A DNA stretch of 46,848 bases from Burkholderiaceae bacterium (GCA_905339355.1 CAJPFZ010000222.1:1-46848), one strand, 5' to 3'. Shown: positions 29,153 through 38,255, numbered from the stretch's first letter. Notes: a model not told the origin generated them from the letters alone. A program made the numbers and translations.

Positions 29153-31291
29153 TTGAGCAATTCCAACCACGGGACCGCCTACCCGGAACTCGGCGCCATC
29201 ATCAGCCGCGTCCAGTCGCGCTTCATTCGGGCCGCCCCGCCCACCGAGGTGTTCGATCCGCTGCTGACCGATCTGCTGGAGGTGACCGGCAGCGAGTACG
29301 GGTTCATCGCCGAGGTGCTGCACGATCCGGCGGACGAGCGTCCCTTCCTGCGCATCCTGGTGCTGACCGACATCGCCTGGGACGAACCGACCCGCACGAT
29401 CTGCGAACGCCATCGCAGCGGCGAGCAGCCGATGGAGTTCCACCGCATGGAGACGTTGTTCGGCGCCGCCGTTCGCAGCGGCGAGGTGGTGATCGCCAAC
29501 GACCCCGCGCACGACGAACGGCGCGGCGGGGTGCCGTCGGGCCACCCCCCGCTGCGCGCCTTTCTCGGCGTGCCGCTGTTCCATGGCGGCGAAATGCTGG
29601 GCCTGGTGGGCCTGGCCAACCGGCGCGGCGGCTACGACAAGGGCCTGGCCGACTTTCTGCAGCCCTTGTTCTCGAGCGTCGCCGCGATCATCGGCGCGGT
29701 CCGCCTGGACGCACAGCGCCGCGCAGCCGAGCAGGCGCTGCGCGAAAGCGAGGAGCGGCTGCGCAACACCTTCGAGATGGCGGCGGTGGGCATCGCGCAC
29801 GTGGCGCCGGATGGACGCTTCCTGCGCGTCAACAGGCAGCTGAGCAAGATTCTCGGCTACCCGCCCGAGGCGCTGCTGAAGATGCGGGTGCACGACCTGA
29901 CGCTGCCCGAAGACCTTCAGCTCACGATCGCACATGCCAACCGCCTGATCGAAGGCAGTGCGGACAGCTACACGCTGGAGAAGCGCTTTCGCCACGCCGA
30001 GGGCGGCATCGTCTGGGTGTCGAAGACGGTGGCGGCGGTGCGCGACGCCGCCGGCCGGCCCGCCTACTTCATCGCGGTGATCGAGGACATCACCTCGCGC
30101 AAGCAGACGCAGGCGGCGCTGCTCGCGGCGCAGGCCGCCGAACGGGCCAACGCCGCCAAGACCGAGTTCCTTTCGCGCATGAGCCACGAATTGAGGACGC
30201 CGCTGAACGCGGTGCTCGGCTTTTCGCAGCTGCTGCAGATGGACAGCGCGACGCCGCTCGCCGCCGACCAGCTGTCCAAGCTGAAGCACATCGAAGACGC
30301 CGGTGCGCACCTGCTGGCGATGATCAACGACGTGCTCGACCTGTCGCGCATCGAAAGCGGCGGCATGCCGCTGACGGCCGAGACCGTGAGGCTGCGCGTC
30401 GCCGTGCAGGAGGCGGCGGCGCTCGTCAGCACCGCCGCGCGCGACGCCGGCGTGCGGCTCGAGCTGAAGCCGCCGCCGCACGACAGCAGCCTGGGCGATC
30501 ACGTGCAGGCCGACCACCTGAGGCTGCGCCAGGTGCTCGTCAACCTGCTCAGCAACGCGATCAAGTACAACCGCGAGAACGGCAGCGTCATAGTGCGCTG
30601 GGGCGCCACGCCCACGGGCGACGCGGTGCAGCTGCAGGTGAGCGACACCGGCCAGGGGCTCACGCCCGAGCAGCAAGCGCACCTGTTCGAACCGTTCAAC
30701 CGCCTCGGCGCCGAACGCAGCAGCATCGAAGGCAGCGGCATCGGGCTCGTCGTCACCCAGCGCCTGGTGCAGCTGATGGGCGGCAGCATCGACGTCGACA
30801 GCCGGCCCGGCGTGGGCAGCACTTTCACCGTCACGCTGCCGTCGGCGCCGGGGGGCAACACGCGCCCGGCGCCGCTGCGCGAAGCGCTGCCGGCCGCGGA
30901 GACCAGCGCCGGCGGGCCGCGGCGCACGGTGCTCTATGCCGAAGACAACCCGATGAACGTCGAGCTGGTGCGCGAGGTGATGCGGCTGCGCGCGGACTGC
31001 CGGCTGCTGGTCGCGCGCAGCGGCCGCGAGGCCGTCGCGCTCGCGCAGCGCGAGCGGCCCGACCTGCTGCTGCTCGACATGCACCTGGGCGACATGACCG
31101 GCCTCGACGTGATCCAGCACCTTGCCCACGACCCGCAGCTCGCCTCGGTCCCGGCCATCGCGCTGTCGGCCGATGCGATGCCCGCGCCCATCGCCGCGGC
31201 GCAGCGCGCCGGTTTCAAGGCCTACCTGACCAAGCCGCTGAACGTGGCCGAGCTGCTGCGCCACATCGACGAGGCGCTCGGCACCGCCTGA
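29153..31291 (+). CDS. Hybrid histidine kinase (GAF-PAS-HisKA-HATPase-REC)
   Basis: 712 aa, with no membrane segment, so probably a cytoplasmic sensor. Domains in order: GAF (about 15-185, with LRAFLGVPLFHGGEMLGLVGLANR), PAS with PAC (about 198-318, FEMAAVGIAHVAPDGRFLRVN), HisKA with His345 in RMSHELRTPLNAVLG, HATPase (about 455-570, NLLSNAIKYNRENGS, DTGQGLTP, GSGIGLVVTQRL) and a receiver domain (about 590-712, EDNPMN, Asp in LLLLDMHLGDMTG, Lys in YLTKPLN). The start is a TTG at 29153, the only start codon after the upstream stop at 29114-29116; no ribosome-binding site is visible. It converges on the GGDEF gene with 20 bp between stops, so it may feed into cyclic-di-GMP signalling. Confidence 0.93.
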   Translation: MSNSNHGTAYPELGAIISRVQSRFIRAAPPTEVFDPLLTDLLEVTGSEYGFIAEVLHDPADERPFLRILVLTDIAWDEPTRTICERHRSGEQPMEFHRMETLFGAAVRSGEVVIANDPAHDERRGGVPSGHPPLRAFLGVPLFHGGEMLGLVGLANRRGGYDKGLADFLQPLFSSVAAIIGAVRLDAQRRAAEQALRESEERLRNTFEMAAVGIAHVAPDGRFLRVNRQLSKILGYPPEALLKMRVHDLTLPEDLQLTIAHANRLIEGSADSYTLEKRFRHAEGGIVWVSKTVAAVRDAAGRPAYFIAVIEDITSRKQTQAALLAAQAAERANAAKTEFLSRMSHELRTPLNAVLGFSQLLQMDSATPLAADQLSKLKHIEDAGAHLLAMINDVLDLSRIESGGMPLTAETVRLRVAVQEAAALVSTAARDAGVRLELKPPPHDSSLGDHVQADHLRLRQVLVNLLSNAIKYNRENGSVIVRWGATPTGDAVQLQVSDTGQGLTPEQQAHLFEPFNRLGAERSSIEGSGIGLVVTQRLVQLMGGSIDVDSRPGVGSTFTVTLPSAPGGNTRPAPLREALPAAETSAGGPRRTVLYAEDNPMNVELVREVMRLRADCRLLVARSGREAVALAQRERPDLLLLDMHLGDMTGLDVIQHLAHDPQLASVPAIALSADAMPAPIAAAQRAGFKAYLTKPLNVAELLRHIDEALGTA

Positions 31292-31311
31292 AACACCCCG
31301 CGAGACGCGCC

Positions 31312-33390
31312 TCAGGCCGTGGCGTCGGGCGCCCCCGGACCCGGCGTCTGACGCAGCGTCACGCGGCCTTCGTGCCAGGCGCGCTCGAAATCGCCCTCGA
31401 TTGCGCGCAGCGACTGCGCATCGCTGGCCGATGCCGACACCAGGCCCACGGCGCGATTGCGGCCCTGGCTCTTGGCGGTGTACAGCGCCATGTCGGCGAG
31501 GTTGACCGCCTGCTCCCACTGCAGCGCCACCCGGTGGGGCGGCAGCGGAAAGCTCGCATAGCCGATCGACGCGGTGACCCACAGCGCCTGGTTCTCCACC
31601 AGCACCGGCGTGCTGCCGATGCTCGCGAGCACGCGCGCGGCCAGCTGGTCGGCCTGCTCGGTGCCGAGCGCTTCCGCGACGATCAGGAACTCCTCGCCCC
31701 CCCAGCGAACCACGAGGTCCTCGTCACGCACCGCCGCGTTGAGGCGCCGCGCCACTTCGATCAACACCACGTCGCCGGCAGCATGGCCATGGCCGTCGTT
31801 GATGTGCTTGAAGTGATCGATGTCCACCAGCAACAGGCTGCCCGCGAATCCGCGCTTGCCATCGCCCGCGGTGGCCTGCATCACCGCATGGAAATGGCGG
31901 CGATTGGCGAGGTCGGTCAAGGCGTCGCGTTCGCTTGCGACGCGCAGCAGCGCGTGGCTCGCCTCGAGCCTGCGGTGGGTCTCGCGCACGCGGCGCACCA
32001 GCAGCACCGCGAACACCACCGACAGCGTCATCAGCGCGGCCAGCACCAGCCAGATGCGCTGCGTCAGGTCGCGGTTGGCAAGCGCGGCAGTCTTCAAGGC
32101 GTTGTCGCTGCGAACGAGCTCGATGCGGCGCTGCTCGGCCTCGGCGTCGTAGCGGGCCTGCATCTCCTTCAGCGCAAGATCCTGGTTGCGCTGCATCAGC
32201 TGCGCGCTCAGCGCGCGCTCGCGGTGGTACAGCTCGAGCGCGTCGCGCATCTCGCCGACGGCGGCCAGCGCCTGGCCGAATTCGCGCAGCGTCGTCGCCT
32301 GCTCCGCTTGCGCGCCGCTGCGCACCTCGAACTCCAGCACCCGCGCCATGTCCTTCCGGCCTTCGGCGATGCGCCTCAGGCCGATCTTCGCCAGGCCCGC
32401 GTTGTTGACGAGCGTGCGCTCGGTGCGCCGGTCGTTGAACTCGCGCACCGTCGGCAGCGCCTCATTGGCGGCGCGCAGCGCGTCGGCCGGGCGGTGGCGG
32501 CGAACGTAGGAGTCGCTCAGGTTCACGAGCAGCTGCGCCTGCAGCCGGCGCGCCCCGGCCTGACGCGCGAGCTCGTAGGCCTCCTCCGTCGCGCGCAGCC
32601 CCGCGTCGGCGTCGCCGCGCAGGTCGGCCACCAGCGCCTCGTAGCTTTTCGCGCGCGCCATCAGCGCCGCATCGCCCACCTGTGCGGCCATGCGCTTGGC
32701 TTGGGCCACGGAGCGCTGCGCGTCTTCGTGCTGGCCGGCGTTGGCCGCGATGAAGGCCAACGAGCCGAGGCTCAGCGCCTTGCGGGCGATGTCGCCCGCG
32801 GCGTCGGCGAGGTCGAGCGCTGTCTGCGCGTGCTGCTGCGCCAGCGGAAACCGGCCAAGGCTCATGGCACGGCGCTCCAGCAGCTGCAGCGCGCGCCAGA
32901 GCGCGCGGTAGTCGCAGGTCTGCGCGGGCAGCGTGCCGTCGGCGGTGCGGCTGCAGCCGGGCTGGTAGATGGCCGCCGCCGACTCCGCGTGCGTGGCGGC
33001 CACGGCAAGCTGGCCTGCGGTCTGCGCCGCGACGGCGCGCACCAGGCTCGCGTCGGCGGCCGCCAGCGGCAGCGCGCCGTCGCGCGACATCTCCCGCAGC
33101 TCGTCGGCCAGCGCGTGGGCCTCGGCTTCGCGCCCCGCCTGTGCCTGGATCAAGCCCTCGGTCTGCAGCAACAGGCGCGCCGCCGCGCCGGGCGGCGTAG
33201 CGGCGCGCAGCTGCCGCAGCTGCGCGATCGCCGCCGCCGGATGATCGAAGCCGTCGCGCAGCAGCCGGTCGATGCGCGCTTCGAGCGCATCCGCGGCGCA
33301 GGCGGCATGCGGCAACAGTAGCGCGGCGCACGCCAGCGCGAGCCGGCGCAGGCCGCTCGTCATGGCGGAGCCGGCGCACAGCCGTCTCAT
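31312..33390 (-). CDS. TPR-GGDEF diguanylate cyclase (second of tandem pair)
   Basis: 692 aa. A signal peptide or anchor near the N-terminus (ending HAACAA) precedes a long helical TPR-like periplasmic region, a coiled segment (about 440-480), one membrane helix (WLVLAALMTLSVVFAVLLV) and the GGDEF domain. The catalytic motif is intact GGEEF (564-568), with the inhibitory-site motif RDED five residues before it, so the enzyme should make cyclic di-GMP under product control. The start at 33390 overlaps the upstream paralogue's stop as ATGA and has GAGG 8 nt before it. An internal ATG at 33363 would give a more compact signal peptide but has no ribosome-binding site. Confidence 0.9.
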   Translation of the reverse strand: MRRLCAGSAMTSGLRRLALACAALLLPHAACAADALEARIDRLLRDGFDHPAAAIAQLRQLRAATPPGAAARLLLQTEGLIQAQAGREAEAHALADELREMSRDGALPLAAADASLVRAVAAQTAGQLAVAATHAESAAAIYQPGCSRTADGTLPAQTCDYRALWRALQLLERRAMSLGRFPLAQQHAQTALDLADAAGDIARKALSLGSLAFIAANAGQHEDAQRSVAQAKRMAAQVGDAALMARAKSYEALVADLRGDADAGLRATEEAYELARQAGARRLQAQLLVNLSDSYVRRHRPADALRAANEALPTVREFNDRRTERTLVNNAGLAKIGLRRIAEGRKDMARVLEFEVRSGAQAEQATTLREFGQALAAVGEMRDALELYHRERALSAQLMQRNQDLALKEMQARYDAEAEQRRIELVRSDNALKTAALANRDLTQRIWLVLAALMTLSVVFAVLLVRRVRETHRRLEASHALLRVASERDALTDLANRRHFHAVMQATAGDGKRGFAGSLLLVDIDHFKHINDGHGHAAGDVVLIEVARRLNAAVRDEDLVVRWGGEEFLIVAEALGTEQADQLAARVLASIGSTPVLVENQALWVTASIGYASFPLPPHRVALQWEQAVNLADMALYTAKSQGRNRAVGLVSASASDAQSLRAIEGDFERAWHEGRVTLRQTPGPGAPDATA

Positions 33391-35441
33391 GCCGCGACCT
33401 CGCTGGTGGCCGACGGGCCTTGCAGCAGCGTGAGCGTCACCTGCCCGTCGCGCCAGGCCGACTCGAGCGAGCGCGTGATGTCGTCCAGCGTCGCCTCGTT
33501 GCGAGCCTGCAGCAGGCGCACGCCGTAGGCGCGGTTGCGCCCGTGCGCCTTGGCGAGGTACATCGCGGTGTCCACCAGGTTGATTGCCCGCTCCCACGAC
33601 ACCGGCAGCATCATCGGCTCGATCGGGAAGGTCGCGAAGCCGATCGAGCCGGTGACGTGGATGGAGTCACCCTCGTGCCGCACGGGCGCGCCGGCCATTG
33701 CGCTGAGCATGCGGTTGGCGAGCGCCTCGACCTGCTCGGGCGAGAGCGTGCGCACGACCACGAGGAACTCCTCGCCGCCCCAACGCACGATCAGGTCCTG
33801 CTCGCGCAGCGTCTCGCGCAGCCGCCGCGCCATCTCGATCAGCACGGCGTCGCCGGCGGCGTGGCCGTGCGTATCGTTGATGCGCTTGAAGTGGTCGATG
33901 TCGATCAGGAACACGGTGCCGGCAAGCTTGCCGTCGGCCGCGAGCTGCTGCATCGCCGCCTGGAAGTGGCGCCGGTTGGCGAGTCCCGTCAGCGGATCGC
34001 GTTCGCTTTGCGCCAGCAGCTGGACATTGCTCGATTCGAGCGCGCGGTTGCTGTTGCGCATGCGCCGATACAGCATCGTCAGCACCACCAGCGACAGCAC
34101 GAAGGTCGCCGCCAGCAGCCACCACAGCCGCTGGCGCAGGTCGCCGCGGCGCAGCTGTTCGCTCTTGAGGGTGTTCTCGCGCTGGAGCAGCTCGAGCTGG
34201 CGCGTGCGCCGCTCGGCGTCGAAGCGCTCCTGCATCTCGACGATCGCCTTCTGCTGGTCGCGCTGGAAGATCTCGTCGTGCAGCCGGCGATAGCGGTGGT
34301 AGGCGTCTACCGCGCCGGCCAGGTCGCCGGCGCGCTCGAGGTACTGCGCCAGCTCGAGCAGCGACGAGACCACGCTCGGGATCGCGCCGCGCCGCTCGTC
34401 GATCTCGATCGCCTCGTTGACGAAGCGCTTGCCGAGCGGGATGTTCTTCATCGAGATGTGCGCGAGCCCGATGTTGGCGAGTGCGACGATCTCGCCATTC
34501 ACGTCCTTGAGCTCGCGCACCAGCGGCAGCGCCTGCTCGGACAGCGCGAGCGCCGTCTTGTACTGGCCGCTCTTCAGGTAGAAGTCGGCCAGGTTGGCGA
34601 GGTACAGCGCCTCGTCGGACTTGGCGCCGGCGCGGCGCGCGCTGTCGATGGCCGCCTCCATCGCGCGCCGTTCGCCTTCGCGGTCGCCGAGTTCGCCGCG
34701 CAGGAAAGTTTCGGTGTTGTGCGCGCGGCCGAGCGCCGCGTGGTCCTGGGCTTGCTGGGCGATCTGCATCGCCTCGGCATTGAGCGCGACGGCGCGGTCG
34801 ATCTGCTTGGCCTCGTAGTAGAAGTAGGCGAGCCCGCTTCGGACCTCGGAACGGCGCCAGGCGTCGCCGATCCGGTCGGCCAGCTGCAGCGCCTCGTGGA
34901 ACAGGCGCAGCGCGTCCTCGAGCTTGCCGGCATCGCCCTTGATGCCGGCCTGCGCGAGCAGGTAGCGCAGCCGCGTGCGTGGCGCCGGGTCGGGCGGCAG
35001 CCGCTGCATCGCTTCGCTCATCAGCGCATCGGCCTTCTGCAGGTTGCCTCGCTGCGCCAGCGCCCGCGCGCGCACGAGCAGCGCCGCCGAGCCGGCCGCG
35101 GCGCCGGCGGGGCTACGCACCCACTCCGACAGCGTCTGCGCCACGCGGTCGGCCGCCTCGGTGTCGGACGCGAAGGCGAGCAGCAGGCCGCGCACCGTCA
35201 ACAGCTCGAGCCGCTCGGGGCTGAACGGCGCGGTCAGGGGCAGCAGCTGCTCGAGGGCGTGCGCGGCTTCGCGCGGGCGGGCGTCGCCCTGGTGCTCGAT
35301 CTCGGCGATGCGCGCGCTGAAGTCCGCAGCACCGTGCGTCGCGGGCGGCGCTTGCGCCGGCATGGCGACCGCGGCGCAGGCGGCCCACAGCAGCGCGCCG
35401 GCCGTGGCCGCGCGCAGCAGCGCCCGCAGCACTTGCGTCAT
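33387..35441 (-). CDS. TPR-GGDEF diguanylate cyclase (first of tandem pair)
   Basis: 684 aa, same architecture as the next gene. Signal peptide (about 1-27), TPR-like helical repeats in the predicted periplasm (about 40-420), a membrane helix at about 439-458, then GGDEF. The active-site motif is GGEEF at 555-559 with the inhibitory-site REQD at 546-549, so it is predicted active. TPR landmarks include LGRAHNTETFLRGELGDREGERRAMEAA and ANLADFYLKSGQYKTALALSEQALPLVREL. The two proteins share clear similarity in GGDEF and in repeat layout, so they probably arose by tandem duplication. It starts divergently from the MaoC gene. Confidence 0.91.
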   Translation of the reverse strand: MTQVLRALLRAATAGALLWAACAAVAMPAQAPPATHGAADFSARIAEIEHQGDARPREAAHALEQLLPLTAPFSPERLELLTVRGLLLAFASDTEAADRVAQTLSEWVRSPAGAAAGSAALLVRARALAQRGNLQKADALMSEAMQRLPPDPAPRTRLRYLLAQAGIKGDAGKLEDALRLFHEALQLADRIGDAWRRSEVRSGLAYFYYEAKQIDRAVALNAEAMQIAQQAQDHAALGRAHNTETFLRGELGDREGERRAMEAAIDSARRAGAKSDEALYLANLADFYLKSGQYKTALALSEQALPLVRELKDVNGEIVALANIGLAHISMKNIPLGKRFVNEAIEIDERRGAIPSVVSSLLELAQYLERAGDLAGAVDAYHRYRRLHDEIFQRDQQKAIVEMQERFDAERRTRQLELLQRENTLKSEQLRRGDLRQRLWWLLAATFVLSLVVLTMLYRRMRNSNRALESSNVQLLAQSERDPLTGLANRRHFQAAMQQLAADGKLAGTVFLIDIDHFKRINDTHGHAAGDAVLIEMARRLRETLREQDLIVRWGGEEFLVVVRTLSPEQVEALANRMLSAMAGAPVRHEGDSIHVTGSIGFATFPIEPMMLPVSWERAINLVDTAMYLAKAHGRNRAYGVRLLQARNEATLDDITRSLESAWRDGQVTLTLLQGPSATSEVAA

Positions 35442-35545
35442 GCCGTCAGCGCCAGCGCCTCGCGCCGCCGTGCTTGGGCACGCGGCTGCACCGGCACGGC
35501 GATATCGCTAGGATGACCGCCGCACCGTTTCTCGGAGAAACCCGC

Positions 35546-36022
35546 ATGAATGAGAACACCCCTTCGGCAGAAGACCGACCCTTTTGGTATTGGGAGGATT
35601 TTCGCGACGGGGAGGTCCACGAGTTCGGCGCGACCGCGGTCAAGGCCGACGACATCGTGCGGTATGCCTCGCAATTCGATCCGCAGCCGTTCCATGTCGA
35701 CGCAGCCGCTGCGGAGCGTTCGGTGTTCGGCGGTCTGGTGGCGAGCGGCTGGCACACCGCGGCTCTGGCGATGCGCATGATGTGCGACGCCTACCTGCTG
35801 CGCTCGTCGAGCATGGGCTCGCCGGGTGTCGAGCAGCTCAAGTGGCTGCGCCCGGTGCGACCCGGCGACACGCTGCGCGTGCGCATGACAGTGATCGAGT
35901 CGCGCGAACTGAAGAGCAAACCGGGTGTCGGCTTGGTGAAGAGCCGGCACGAGGTGCTCAATCAGCACGGCGAGGTGGTGATGCAGGTGGACGCGTTCGG
36001 CATGTTCGGCCGTCGGCCCTGA
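35546..36022 (+). CDS. MaoC-family (R)-hydratase, single hotdog domain
   Basis: 158 aa. The region YASQFDPQPFHVDAAAAE with FGGLVASGWHTAALAMRMM is the MaoC/hydratase-2 signature: a catalytic Asp-x(4)-His pair (Asp in FDPQPFH and the His) in a hotdog fold. Such enzymes hydrate trans-2-enoyl-CoA to (R)-3-hydroxyacyl-CoA, feeding polyhydroxyalkanoate or fatty-acid pathways. The ATG at 35546 has GGAGA 9 nt upstream; TAGGAT at 35509-35514 is a plausible -10. It is a single gene, divergent from the GGDEF pair and convergent with the permease gene. The acyl substrate is unknown. Confidence 0.92.
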   Translation: MNENTPSAEDRPFWYWEDFRDGEVHEFGATAVKADDIVRYASQFDPQPFHVDAAAAERSVFGGLVASGWHTAALAMRMMCDAYLLRSSSMGSPGVEQLKWLRPVRPGDTLRVRMTVIESRELKSKPGVGLVKSRHEVLNQHGEVVMQVDAFGMFGRRP

Positions 36023-36051
36023 CTTGCGCGGTCAGTACCTGTTCGACTCGT

Positions 36052-37344
36052 TCAACGCCGCGCGCGGCCACCGCGCAGCAGCAGGTGCAAGAGGATTGCG
36101 CCGAAGGTGGCGGTGCCGATGCCGCCCATCGAGAACTTGTCGCCGAACTTCAGCGTGTAGTCGCCCGTGCCGAGGATCAGCGTGACGGCGGCGACGATGA
36201 GGTTGACGTTGTCGCCGAAGTCGACCTTGTTCTCGACCCAGATCTTGGCGCCGGCGACCGCGATGAGCCCGAACACCACGATGCTGACGCCGCCCATCAC
36301 CGCCAGCGGGATGGTCTGCAGCAGCGCGCCGAACTTGGGGCTGAAGCCGAGCACGATGGCGATCAGCGCGGCAACGACGAACATCGCCGTCGAGTAGATC
36401 TTGGTGGCCGCCATCACGCCGATGTTCTCGGCATAAGTCGTGACCCCCGTGCCGCCGGAGGCGCCGCTGACGATGGTGGCGAGCCCGTCGCCGATGAAGG
36501 CACGGCCCATGTACGGGTCGAGGTTGCGGCCGGTCATCGCGCTCACGGCCTTGATGTGGCCGAGGTTCTCGGCGATCAGGATCACCGCCACCGGCGCGAT
36601 CAGCAGCATCGCCTGGGCGGTGAACACGGGCGCGGCGAAGCCGGGCAGGCCGAACCAGGCGGCGTCGGCCACCTTGGCGAAGTCGATCGGCTTGCCGAGC
36701 CCGGCGCCGTTGGTGAGCACGGCGTAGACGATGCTCGCGACGATCAGGCCGACGAGGATCAGCAGGCGCTGCGTCATGCCGCGCGTGTAGACCGCGACCA
36801 GCCCGACGCTGACGAAGGTGACGGCCTGCATCCAGGCGTCGAAGCCGGTCGGCGCCATGTTCTTGATCGGCACGCCGGCGAGGTTCAGGCCGATCACCGC
36901 GACGACCGCGCCGGTCACCACCGGCGGCATCAGCGCCTCGATCCAGCCGGTGCCGACCGCCGCGACGATCACGCCGATCAGCATGACCACCACGCCGCAG
37001 GCGATGATGCCGCCCAACGCGACGCCGAGGTTGCCGTTGGCACCCTGTCCGGCATAGCCGGTGGCGGCAATCACCACCCCGATGAAGGCGAAGCTCGAGC
37101 CCAGGTAGCTTGGCACCTTGCCGCCCACCACGACGAAGAAGATCAGCGTGCCGACCCCGCTCATCAGGATCGCGACGTTGGGGTCGAAGCCCATCAGCAG
37201 CGGCGCCAGCACGGTGGCACCGAACATCGCGATGACGTGCTGCACGCCCAGCGCCGCGGTCTGCGGCCAGGGCAGGCGCTCGTCGGGTGCGACGACGCGG
37301 CCGGGTTGCGCGTCGGTCACGCGCCAGGCAGGGATCAAACTCAT
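36052..37344 (-). CDS. Uracil/xanthine-type permease (NCS2, UraA/RutG-like)
   Basis: 430 aa, about 14 helices. The ATG at 37344 is preferred over one 14 codons earlier because GAGGAG precedes it at good spacing. NCS2 landmarks are LGVQHVIAMFGATVLAPLLMGFDPN, GSSFAFIGV, the helix-8 segment with AVILIAENLGHIKAVSAMTGRN, and SGASGGTGVTTYAENIGVMAATKIYS, which contains the substrate-contact Glu/Gly residues of UraA. Uracil is the likely cargo, though thymine or xanthine remain possible. No pyrimidine catabolic genes are adjacent. Confidence 0.92.
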   Translation of the reverse strand: MSLIPAWRVTDAQPGRVVAPDERLPWPQTAALGVQHVIAMFGATVLAPLLMGFDPNVAILMSGVGTLIFFVVVGGKVPSYLGSSFAFIGVVIAATGYAGQGANGNLGVALGGIIACGVVVMLIGVIVAAVGTGWIEALMPPVVTGAVVAVIGLNLAGVPIKNMAPTGFDAWMQAVTFVSVGLVAVYTRGMTQRLLILVGLIVASIVYAVLTNGAGLGKPIDFAKVADAAWFGLPGFAAPVFTAQAMLLIAPVAVILIAENLGHIKAVSAMTGRNLDPYMGRAFIGDGLATIVSGASGGTGVTTYAENIGVMAATKIYSTAMFVVAALIAIVLGFSPKFGALLQTIPLAVMGGVSIVVFGLIAVAGAKIWVENKVDFGDNVNLIVAAVTLILGTGDYTLKFGDKFSMGGIGTATFGAILLHLLLRGGRARR

Positions 37345-37521
37345 GGGGGCTCCTCGGTTTTCTTGGTTCTTCGCGGCGTGTGGCACGCGAGGGCTCTGGC
37401 CGGTCGTCGTGCGACCGCCGAAATCCAGTGTAGGGGCCGAGGGATGGGGAACGGAAGGGGGCGCGCGCGCTGGCCGCCGGGTGCCGGCGTCCGAGGCGCT
37501 GAGTACAGCGATCGGGCCGAC

Positions 37522-37589
37522 AAAAAAGAAGGGGAGCGGGACAGTGAGCCGGGGACTCGCTCTCTCCTACCCCGGCGTGCCCGCTCCCC
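37522..37589 (-). terminator. Nested hairpin intrinsic terminator
   Basis: An outer perfect 10-bp stem GGGGAGCGGG / CCCGCTCCCC (37531-37540 with 37580-37589) encloses an inner 7-bp stem GCCGGGG / CCCCGGC (37548-37554 with 37570-37576). Read on the minus strand the structure is followed at once by TTCTTTTTTG. That is a strong rho-independent terminator for transcripts arriving from the right. The only candidates for that transcript are the two small genes at 37658-38077 and whatever precedes them. It also insulates the permease gene. Confidence 0.85.
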
Positions 37590-37657
37590 TGGACGTCAAC
37601 TTTTCGACGAACTCAGGAGGGCTTGTACCCTCGCCATTCAATCGAGTGAGTGCTTCT

Positions 37658-37846
37658 TCACTTGACGTCGACAGCGCCGGAACGCAGAAACAGGCAGAGC
37701 TGCGCGGGCGCGCGGCTCGATTGCAGAACCTGGAAGCCTCGGGCCGGCGCAGTGGCCGCTGCCGGTGAGACCGGCGCCGGGCGGCGCGGTTCAGCGGGGC
37801 TGCGCTTCAGGACCGAGGGCATGCGGGGAACGTAGGTGCTGGACAT
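37658..37846 (-). CDS. Small protein, 62 aa, unrecognised
   Basis: Second gene of a probable two-gene operon. The ATG at 37846 is 6 nt after the previous stop and has AGGAT 8-9 nt upstream. About four fifths of codons end in G or C. The protein is basic, with a Pro/Ala/Arg-rich first half and a hydrophobic patch near the C-terminus (AQLCLFLRSGAVDVK). There is no clear membrane helix, signal peptide or known motif. A strong terminator begins 69 bp after its stop. I recognise no family; it could be a real small protein or a chance frame in GC-rich DNA, but spacing, ribosome-binding site and terminator favour a gene. Confidence 0.5.
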   Translation of the reverse strand: MSSTYVPRMPSVLKRSPAEPRRPAPVSPAAATAPARGFQVLQSSRAPAQLCLFLRSGAVDVK

Positions 37847-37852
37847 GGCGGG

Positions 37853-38077
37853 TCATCCTGCGGTGAATTCGCTGGGGGCAAAGTTCGGAACCGGCGGCAT
37901 CGTCAGGGCCTGGGCGGCGCGGCTGATCCAGGCGCCGAGGTTCAGGGGGGACGGCAGGCGCGGCGCGCTGGGCTGGGCCAGGCGCAGCATCGAGGAAGCG
38001 CCGCCACGGCAGCTGGGCGCTGCGCGGCGAGTCTGGCGCGGGCCCGCGGTGGGGCGAAGACGAGAATTGAGCGGCAT
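37853..38077 (-). CDS. Small protein, 74 aa, unrecognised
   Basis: First gene of the probable small operon. The ATG at 38077 has AGGAC 9 nt upstream. A longer in-frame start at 38176 exists but lacks such a site. The N-terminal 35 residues are Arg/Pro/Ser-rich and very basic; the C-terminal 40 are less charged, with PLNLGAWISRAAQALTM and an acidic end. About four fifths of codons end in G/C. One cysteine (Cys23). No family recognised. The 178 bp upstream, before the hydrolase stop, includes a comparatively AT-rich stretch near 38235-38260 that could hold the promoter, but no convincing -35/-10 pair was found. Confidence 0.5.
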   Translation of the reverse strand: MPLNSRLRPTAGPRQTRRAAPSCRGGASSMLRLAQPSAPRLPSPLNLGAWISRAAQALTMPPVPNFAPSEFTAG

Positions 38078-38255
38078 ACGACGGCGTCCTGTGTCTGTAG
38101 GCCGCCCATCGGGCCGGCCCGTGTGTCCACACAGGCGCAGCTTCCATGCCAAGGCGATTGCCGCCGCCGTGCCCAACTCCTGCCGGGCGGACGGACAAAT
38201 TGCGTCTTTCAGCCGGTGCGTGCGTACCGAAGCGTGACCAAAAAGTGAACGGTTG

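Noticed and set aside
37592-37669. 8-bp inverted repeat GACGTCAA / TTGACGTC spanning the end of the 62-aa gene
   Set aside because: The arms are 62 bp apart and short; this level of pairing is expected by chance, and a better structure lies beside it.
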